Assembly: GCA_900404475.1 (NCBI GenBank)
Contig: OUQQ01000008.1
Coordinates: forward strand, 1,371 to 65,370
Direction of reading: 5' to 3'
Source of the DNA: Spongospora subterranea
Taxonomy: Eukaryota; Endomyxa; Phytomyxea; Plasmodiophorida; Plasmodiophoridae
Length of the DNA: 64,000 nt
Both the position numbers and the translations under genes were made by a program. Shown piece after piece: positions 57,337 through 64,000 of the stretch. Each line of letters begins with the position of its first letter. Position 1 is the first letter of the stretch. The notes under the pieces are model-generated. The model did no database searches. It was not told the DNA's origin and was given only the letters and a program-made list of their open reading frames with translations.

Positions 57337-57664
57337 TGATTCGATGCTTTCATCGTTCGTGTTTATCACTTTTCTATTATCACGGCTGCAGTGAATAAAC
57401 GACAGTTTTTTTCTGGCAAAATCCCGTCGGCGAATGCAGTGTGATGATGCGGCCTCCCCGCGACGACTGCACACGGTACAGATTGGCGGGACATGATGTG
57501 GGTGGCTGGCCCCGATGGTTATGTGTGTGTGTGTGTGTATACCTTGTACAGGTCGGGGGTGATATCAACCACCGATAATGATAAACTCCGCGCACTTGCT
57601 TGTTGGCGGGTAAGAACCCGGGTCTAGAGCGTCGGGTTTGGCGCGTTCGCCCTTCGCCCTCCTG
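57337..57664. other. intergenic region with (GT)n microsatellite
   Basis: Contains a TG dinucleotide run at 57522-57538 and the likely promoter of the CDK gene. Minus-strand frames here (57380-57820) are shadows of GC-rich sequence. Confidence 0.6.
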
Positions 57665-59235
57665 ATGTCGTCGTCCCAATCGCCGCCGGAGGAGCACGCG
57701 CGGACGACGTTTCGTTCGGATGAGATCTATCAGCGCATCGAGATGATAGGCAAAGGCACATACGGGTGTGTGCTTGTAATTTTTCGGCTGTGTTTGTGGC
57801 TGGCTTTTCCTCCCATTCACTGGCTGAGCGGAGCGGCCCAGGTCTGTTTACAAAGCTCGAGCGCCTGGAGGAAGTCTTGTCGCCCTGAAGAAGGTGCGTA
57901 TGGATTGTGAAAATCAGGGGGTAAGTGCCAGCTTTTCGCCCATTCGCCATTTTGTGTTTCTTATAAAATTGGTCAGTTCCCGATTACTGCAATCCGCGAA
58001 ATCAAGATTCTACAGGCTCTTTCGCATGAGAATGTTATTCAACTTGACGATGTAGTCGCAAGTCGCAATTCGTCGATATCCAGGGCTGGATCATCTGTGT
58101 TTATGGTATTTCCGTTTATGGACCACGATTTAACTGGGCTTTTGGAGAATCCACAAGTACAGTTGTCTACGCCCCAGATTAAGTATTATCTGAGAAATAT
58201 TCTCCTTGGTTTACACCATATACACAAACGAAAGATCCTTCACCGCGACATCAAGGTTCGCTCCGTTAAATTTTCCAGTATCGACCTTACATTCGCACTT
58301 AGGGTCCCAATGTCTTAATTTCAAATACTGGAGAGGTGAAACTGGCCGATTTTGGTCTGGCTCGCTTTGTCAACGACGATGCGGAATATACGTCCAATGT
58401 CGTCACGTTGTGGTATATGGGAACTACTCTTCTTTTCATCAGGAAAATGCCCATCCATTTGTGCCAGGTATAGGCCGCCAGAGCTTCTGTTTGGTGCTAA
58501 AAAGTACGACTCTACTGTGGATATGTGGTCGATTGGGTAATGTCGGCTACGAACGAGTAACGATCGTTCTTTAAATTTGCATATCAGTTGTGTCTTCGCT
58601 GAAATGTTGACATGCGCTCCTGCATTCCCTGGTGCTACTGAAATCGATCAGATAGAACGCATTTTTAAAGTTTGTGGGTCGCCCACTCCGGAAACATGGC
58701 CAGATTTTTCGAGATTGCCGGGCGCTCAACGAATTCGGTTAAAACAAACTTACCCGAGGACGTTCAAGCAAAAGTTTGAGAAGTAATCGCTCGTCGACCA
58801 GACGGGGATAGTTTGTTACTTATGAACATATACAGGTATGGAGAAAAAGCACATGATCTTCTAGAGAAGTTGCTATCTCTAGACCCATCAAGACGTGTGT
58901 CTGCCGCCGAAGCCCTTCAGCATGATTATTTCTGGACCGAACCCTTCCCCATCGATCCGGCGAATCTTCCTGTATACTCCCAATCACACGAATACAAGGC
59001 CAGAATGAGGAAGCAGCAACGCGTAGACTCAGTACAGCAGCAACAGGCATCCAAGCGACCTCGTCCCATGATTCGCGGCCAAAGCGGTTTAGCATCCCAG
59101 GCTCATAAATCCCAAAATGCGCCTGCCCCTAGATACCACCATCATGGGCATGGGCATGGTCATAACCATGGACATCATCACGCCAGGCGGCAAGGGCAAT
59201 CCGGCCAATCATCACAGCATCAGTCTAGTAGGTAG
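57665..59235 (+). CDS. cyclin-dependent kinase with PITAIRE motif (CDK12/CTK1-like)
   Basis: Six or more exons from the ATG at 57665. The Gly-rich loop IGKGTYGSVYKA is rebuilt across intron 1 (about 57767-57840). VALKKVRMDCENQG leads across intron 2 to FPITAIREIKILQALSHENV (about 57975-58035), the PITAIRE helix of the CDK12/13/CTK1 group (CDK9 has PITALRE). The catalytic loop is HRDIK, then KLADFGLARF with DFG, TLWYRPPELLFG in the T-loop, and WSIGCVFAEML. The C-lobe ends YGEKAHDLLEKLLSLDPSRR, followed by a tail with HGHGHGHNHGHHH (about residues 410-425 of the spliced product). These kinases phosphorylate Ser2 of the RNA polymerase II CTD with cyclin K or CTK2. Key catalytic residues are present. 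Confidence 0.88.
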
Positions 59236-59487
59236 GCAGGCTGATACACCATATATATATATACATTGTCGACATTCGACACCACCTTGTCCATATCTTA
59301 TAAAAATGCAAAGTCTTTTCGCTGTATCCATCTACAGTACGGTTGAGATTTCATTGTAAGATTTTCGTCCGCTGCGACTGGAAGAAGTGTTCAGAACTGT
59401 CGGTCGCAGATTCGCAGTTGAACCCAGTCCACTTTCCTGTATCTGCCTTGACTGTTTTCGAAGGGGAAGTATTTGGGGTCTGCCTGG

Positions 59488-60275
59488 ATGTTGCCTCGAG
59501 ACTTGCTTGTTGCTTCTTTCGTGGTCGTTGCCCCTTTAGCCTTCGTCATTGAAGCTTATAATATTTGTCATTTCCAGTATTCCAAGTTTGCTGATTCATC
59601 CTCGAAATGGTCGGTCCCCTCAAAGCTCGGGATGTTTTTGTTGTATTTTCCAGCGTCAATATTGCCTCTTGCTTTTCATCCATCGAATGCTAGCGCACAC
59701 CAATTTTTAATAACATCACTGCTTGTTTTGCACTTTGCCAAACGGTGCATGGAGTGCATATTTGTTCACCGATTCTCTGGCAAGACCAACATCTCCAGCG
59801 TAATCATGATCAGCTGCATGTACAGCATAGTTAGCTACATGCAGACGATGGCGTCAATGGAAGCCTACTACGAGCCCACTCATGCTGTGGCCGGTTTGAT
59901 CGCCTATGTTATTGGGCAATGTGGCAATTACTATCATCATGCCCTTCTACGTGATCTGCGCTCAGGGCAGGATAAAACCTATCGAGTTCCAAAAGGCGGC
60001 CTGTTCCCTTTCGTTTGCACGCCACATTATTTATTCGAGATAATTTCCTGGCTGGGAATTGCCCTCGTAAGCACGTTTTGGCTTCAATGGTCTCGATTGT
60101 GTCCCGACTGACGTTGATGGAAATATAGGTTTTGAACCATTGGTATGGATGGGCAACGCTCTGGTTCTCGACGTGGTATCTAGCGGGCCGGTCAACGGCC
60201 ACATTAGCCTGGTATAACAAGAAGGGTCTCCCTATTCCAACCAACTGGAGGAGACTGATTCCATATGTGTTTTGA
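59488..60275 (+). CDS. steroid 5-alpha-reductase/enoyl-CoA reductase family membrane enzyme
   Basis: Two exons from the ATG at 59488, joined across a GT..AG intron (about 60067-60128). The hydrophobic product has five to six membrane helices. The family signature is at the C-terminus: GNYYHHALLRDLRSG, YRVPKGGLFPFVCTPHYLFE, ISWLGIAL, then WATLWFSTWYLAGRSTAT and WRRLIPYVF, which is the NADPH-binding block. The best resemblance is to the plant-type 3-oxo-5-alpha-steroid 4-dehydrogenase family protein, which is close to TECR and to SRD5A. Substrate (steroid or polyprenol versus trans-2-enoyl-CoA) cannot be told from sequence. The first exon's GDP- or lipid-binding part (QYSKFADSS) matches the same family. 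Ends at the TGA at 60273-60275. Confidence 0.8.
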
Positions 60276-60753
60276 ATGATAAAAGGTCACTGTTTTATGA
60301 AAGGATATCAAAAATAGAGTAGAAACTGCTGGGTATTATCAATTGACAGGCAATAGGCACACAATCCATTCGACAAAATAAGCATCACCGATTACATATC
60401 GTCCCTGGTTCACAAATGAGAAATGGTCCATGCAGAATAAATTTATATACTACGAACGAACCATCTCCATAACTTGGAAAGAATTTCATCGATGGCGCCA
60501 ACAAAAAAAACACTATGGAAACAACAAATGCTTCGAAAATAAGGGTTCGACGTTGCATAACGGCGAAACTGTTGATTATCAGCTGCACAATTTTTTTTTA
60601 GAACCGTGTTTTCATTCGAAGTCCCCTAGACTACGTTGTCTCAATTTAAAAAAAATGAAGAGTTTTGAGGACTGATCGCCCTCAACAGCCTCTTATTGTG
60701 GCGTACACGACTTGTGGAGAAGGCACCACGAGGCGACTCACTGAGTTTCGACT
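60276..60753. other. no supported gene
   Basis: Short frames on both strands (60385-60588 minus; 60430-60675 plus) overlap and have no motif. The stretch is AT-rich intergenic DNA. Confidence 0.45.
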
Positions 60754-61624
60754 CTAGGCGGAACTCAGTTCCTGCCGAACCACCAAACACGATTTAAGCC
60801 ATACGCGATAGATTGTCGATGGCTGTGGTGTCCCTTGCTCGATTGATACAGCAGCCATCGACAGATTATCGGGGAGTGTACGATGAAACTGGTCTGCCAA
60901 GGACAGGAATATGTAAGTTGCCAAAAGAAACATTTGATATTGTACTCCATGGAAACAGCCAGGTTGAGCACTTTGCCAAGCCACCAACGAATTCAGTCCC
61001 GGACATCGTGAAATCAGCAGGCAGACGAACGGATTTGTGATCAATGTTAATCCAAACAATCGATAATTCGACCTCGTGCTTCCTTATCGCCGTCCGATTT
61101 GTGCCAACACCGAAAACGGACCCAAACCACGCTTTGATCGTTCCTTGAACAGATACATCGCATGAAAATGCGAAAGACACTAGGACCGGGTCGCAAACGA
61201 CTAATTGGAAGCACAACCGACGGGAAGGGATATTCCAGCCAATCGTGAAAGACCGGTCTAGGGAGAACGTTATGGTGAATTGATGAACAAATCTGGCAGG
61301 GACAAGTTGAAATGCTCATCGGATACTAAAAATTCAGATCTCCGTTCAAAGTAAGTAATCCCAGCAGGCCGATGGTCCTGGTTAAATGGTGCCACAGCTG
61401 ACGTGTTGTCGCATTCGATGACAATAGCTTCCACCGTTTCGTTTGGTTGATGTCCTGGTGGAAATAATTTCAGCATTCCGTTTGAAGAAAACCCAACAGG
61501 CTTTTTTCGAACTTAAGGCGGCTTCCGTATGAGGGGGAGGTGTTCCTGCTAAATCGGCAACATCCGAAGGATCGCAGCCTTCAGGGGCATTTTCTTGAAG
61601 CTGATTTTTTATGGCAGCTGTCAC
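60754..61624 (-). CDS. unidentified multi-exon gene
   Basis: Minus-strand pieces at 61624-61500 (NAPEGCDPSDVADLAGTPPP), 61476-61280 (PPGHQPNETVEAIVIECDNT; GITYFERRSEFLV), then 61230-60870 (VLVSFAFSCDVSVQGTIKAW; FGSVFGVGTNRTAIRKHEVEL) look coding, with frame changes that fit introns. The middle is beta-rich, as in a C2, jelly-roll or similar binding fold. I do not recognise the family, and the borders are approximate. Confidence 0.4.
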
Positions 61625-61783
61625 CTGATTTGACGGAGCACGAAGTCGCTTGGTGTAGATCGATTTTTTTCTTCGGAACCTTCGGAAGACGGAACTGTGC
61701 TTGAACGACAGCCCGGGGATTCAGCGATTATTTAACAGCAAAGCGGGCATTTACTTCGACAGGTTTTTCTAACACTTATCTAA

Positions 61784-62128
61784 ATGGAATTTGAGCATTT
61801 ACTGGAGATTTTTTATGTTCAGCATTCGGCGCATGCGTTGGTTCGGACGACTTCTGCAAAATCAGATTGCATCAGGAAGAGTTTCAGAAATTTCCTAACG
61901 TCAAGTCAGCGAAGAAAAAATGGAAATGAAACCCAACTCAACGAACTTCTCTCCTTAACCCGGTTCGTTGCTGCTGCACGGAACGAGAAGTGTCCTCGTC
62001 CACATGTATTTCTGCGATACCAGCGGGGGCTGGAAACTGAGGTACAGCGTTTAAAGCGTTTGTTGCCATGGTCGATTTCGATTATTTCTTTAATTTCAAG
62101 GCGACTGCCAATGTATGCTTGCAAGTGA
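61784..62128 (+). CDS. weakly supported hypothetical frame
   Basis: A 114-codon frame from an ATG at 61784. It is basic and mixed in composition, without a known motif, and it runs into the left arm of the inverted repeat. It may be a chance frame or a gene fragment. Confidence 0.2.
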   Translation: MEFEHLLEIFYVQHSAHALVRTTSAKSDCIRKSFRNFLTSSQRRKNGNETQLNELLSLTRFVAAARNEKCPRPHVFLRYQRGLETEVQRLKRLLPWSISIISLISRRLPMYACK

Positions 62129-62325
62129 AACCTTTGATGAAGTCCATACACCCGCAATGGTATACATGCCTACAGCTTCCACGTATTTGGGGAAGACGAA
62201 CATGTTGAAGGTTGTGAGACTGAGCCTTGCAAAGCGTTTAATTTTAGTGGAAGCTGTAGGCATGTATACCATTGCGAAGGTTTTTTCACTTGCAAACATA
62301 TATTTGCAGTCGCCTTGAAATTCCA
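62089..62325. repeat. inverted repeat, about 80-95 bp arms
   Basis: The left arm (about 62089-62183) is the reverse complement of the right arm (about 62246-62325), with gaps in the left arm near tttgatgaagtcc. The best-conserved part is the 30-bp stretch around gcaatggtatacatgcctac. The loop is about 62 nt. It is a foldback structure in an area with retroelement debris. Confidence 0.85.
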
Positions 62326-62422
62326 ACGCCAGTAATCCCCTTGATTTTCCCACAGTTTCAAAGCGCTGCGGAACTGACCTCCGCCTGACGGCGTCACATA
62401 ATCGCATTCCGCCCGAAGTACA

Positions 62423-62845
62423 GTAGGGGGTTCGCTTGGTCGCGATCGGCATGAGCTTCAGCAATAACGGTAGACGACTTTGCACGGCTTGAGCCACCGC
62501 TCCGACGTGGTTGAAAGGAAGCCTCCTGTAGTGATGACGATGGGGGTGAACTGGTCGGTGAACGCGTTCTGGTACTTGCGATTCTTGTCGTGCTCCCGAG
62601 CCTCAAGCATACGACGGATGGCTGCGTTGGTGACGGTCGTCGGCCTCACATCAGGAAGGGGGCAGGTACGTGCAAGCAAAGCTTGGTTGTGGGCAGAGGT
62701 AGTCGCGATGAACGTGAGGTCGATGTTGCCACTAACGCCGTTCGGGGCCGGACTCGAAGATCAGCGCGAGGTAGGGGGTTAGGTTGGTCGCGATCGGCAT
62801 GAGATTCTGCAGTAATGGTAGACGACTTTGCACGTCGGAGCGGTT
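62423..62845. repeat. direct repeat pair, about 65 bp
   Basis: The sequence starting gtaggggg and containing ttggtcgcgatcggcatgag, then ggtagacgactttgcacg, occurs at about 62423-62490 and again at about 62771-62845, with small differences. The copies lie either side of a retroelement fragment. Confidence 0.8.
62458..62679 (-). pseudogene. scrap of a retroelement polyprotein C-terminus
   Basis: The minus frame contains RPTTVTNAAIRRMLEAREHD, then QFTPIVITTGGFLSTTSERW. This resembles the tail that follows the reverse transcriptase in some non-LTR retrotransposons (a Tyr/Lys-rich helix, then FTPxxxxTGG). It is short and flanked by direct repeats. Nothing upstream of it looks like RT, so only a fragment remains. 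Confidence 0.45.
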
Positions 62846-62984
62846 GCTCAACCGACTGGACGTAGTGTGGCCGCTCTATCGAAACAATTTCGAACTCAGT
62901 GAGTCGCGCGGAGCGGCCTCGTGGTGCGTTCGGTTGATACTTGATAGTCGTTCGCCTGATGGTGCAGTGTAGGAGGCTAAGGCT

Positions 62985-63325
62985 GCAGTGGCGGCGAACA
63001 ATCCTTGTAGACTCGTACTGTACTCCATTGTCTGGGAGGGTATACTGTACATAGGAGGCCAGGCGGTGGCGGCGAACAATCCTTGTAGACTCGNNNNNNN
63101 NNNNNNNNNNNNNNNNNNNNNNNNNNNNNNNNNNNNNNNNNNNNNNNNNNNNNNNNNNNNNNNNNNNNNNNNNNNNNNNNNNNNNNNNNNNNNGAGGGTA
63201 TACTGTACATAGGAGGCCAGGCGGTGGCGGCGAACAATCCTTGTAGACTCGCATCATGGGAGAGATCCATTTGTGTGGGGCGACGGTGCAGGCGGCGGTT
63301 GTGGCAGAGAATCCTTGCAGACCCG
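62985..63325. repeat. tandem repeat spanning an assembly gap
   Basis: A unit with ggcggcgaacaatccttgta and gactcg recurs at about 62987, 63070, 63225 and, more diverged, at 63292. The run of 100 Ns at 63094-63193 falls inside the array, so the copy number here is unknown. Confidence 0.85.
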
Positions 63326-63462
63326 GTTTATCATGAGGAAAGACCCTGTTATTGAGTCGACAGACCCAGTTCAGACAAAGATTACTCCTGTCCCGGAATA
63401 TGGTCTGGTTCGATTTCAACAACGCTGATTGCTTGGCCGGTGATGATGACATATGATGTTTG

Positions 63463-63788
63463 GGAAAACGCACAGGCACGTTCTCTGTCGATGCGAAAGA
63501 TTACGAGAAGGTTTCGTTGATTGAACACCTACGTCGTGGAGGTATTGGAACGATTGGTGTCATTGCGACAGGAGCTGTCGTTGTCGCTGGCATGGTGTCA
63601 ATGGCGAATGGGGACAGCAAGAAATCCGCTAGAGCGATGGGGTTCAGGGTAGCTGCTCAAGGTCGTTCCCTGACAGTTTATCTGTCCTGAGTCGATCGAA
63701 CTTGGTTCTAAGCCTTATTGCAGGTTTGACGGTGGCAGGATTGTTATCATATGCTGCCTATGCTAGCTATCGACACGAGCCCAAATAA
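63463..63788 (+). CDS. HIG1-domain mitochondrial protein
   Basis: Two visible exons join in frame across an intron (63662-63723). The N-terminal part has IEHLRRGGIGTIGVIATGAVVVAG, then the family's loop SKKSARAMGFRVAAQG, and exon 2 gives LTVAGLLSYAAYASYRHEPK. That is the HIG1 layout: two membrane helices with a conserved R-V-x-A-Q-G between them. HIG1 proteins assist assembly of respiratory complexes III and IV, which fits the QCR6 gene earlier in the window. There is no in-frame ATG (the frame opens just after a stop), so a 5' exon upstream is expected. Confidence 0.8.
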
Positions 63789-64000
63789 TTACTGCCACTC
63801 AATATCAAATTCAAATACATTATAGTTTCTGTAAACAATAACGTGAGGAGCCCAGATGAATTTGGTGGATCAGAATATTTTTTGACTGAACACACCGACC
63901 CGGAAACGACGTAGTTTGAGATTGTGTTTTAGTGATTATGGCCTAAGCTCGCGTGTAGATACGTTGAGAAGAGTGCTTGGCGAGCGGGATGATCTGGCCC

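Noticed and set aside
57522..57538. TG repeat as a regulatory element
   Set aside because: Ordinary microsatellite; no evidence of a function.
61906..62157. Minus-strand frame opposite the hypothetical 61784-62128
   Set aside because: Shadow of the other strand and of the inverted repeat.

Overview
The window is nuclear DNA of a unicellular eukaryote. Most genes are cut by short spliceosomal introns of about 40-90 nt with GT..AG ends, and joining exons across them restores conserved protein families again and again. The families (NSD-type histone methyltransferase, F-BAR/RhoGAP protein, 26S proteasome Rpn2, cytochrome bc1 hinge protein, CDK12-like kinase, TRP channels, a possible XLF-like end-joining factor) suggest a lineage in or near the opisthokonts. 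A radial-spoke-like MORN protein suggests a flagellated stage, and the bc1 hinge protein argues for aerobic mitochondria. The species cannot be fixed from the sequence. Two N runs (49299-49397 and 63094-63193) are assembly gaps.

Layout. 1-9.2 kb is gene-poor: a decayed Ty3/gypsy retroelement (about 1.49-3.73 kb), a PIP-box protein on the minus strand, tandem repeats, a perfect 21-bp hairpin, and an inverted duplication of an unidentified coding segment (7.05-8.1 kb). 9.25-19.8 kb holds two divergently transcribed, diverged TRPC-like channel genes. 20.6-26.7 kb is a head-to-head pair: a bacterial-type phosphoenolpyruvate synthase with about 17 introns and an NRAMP metal transporter. 26.9-34.5 kb holds an XLF-like protein, a small membrane protein, an unidentified multi-exon gene, GDP-mannose 4,6-dehydratase and a ZnT-type zinc transporter.

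35-45.6 kb holds an F-BAR/RhoGAP gene, a three-SPRY repeat gene, a large acidic disordered protein and a MORN (RSPH1-like) protein. 45.9-54.1 kb holds RPN2, QCR6, an NSD-type SET/PHD methyltransferase, and an unusual protein with three cyclic-nucleotide-binding domains followed by an RGS domain. 54.2-60.3 kb holds a mitochondrial rubrerythrin-like protein, a Cys-Pro repeat protein, a PITAIRE CDK and a steroid-reductase-family enzyme. The last 4 kb is repeat-rich, with an inverted repeat, a retroelement scrap and a HIG1-domain gene.

The genes do not form operons. The loosely shared themes are ion and metal handling (two TRP channels, NRAMP, ZnT), second-messenger signalling (CNB-RGS, RhoGAP), chromatin and transcription (NSD, CDK12-like) and mitochondrial function (QCR6, HIG1, rubrerythrin-like). 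The strongest candidates for something new are the Cys-Pro repeat protein (55489-57336), the CNB-RGS fusion (52204-54122), the intron-rich PEP synthase (20571-23983) and the TRP channels, of which at least one carries a RanBP2-type zinc finger.
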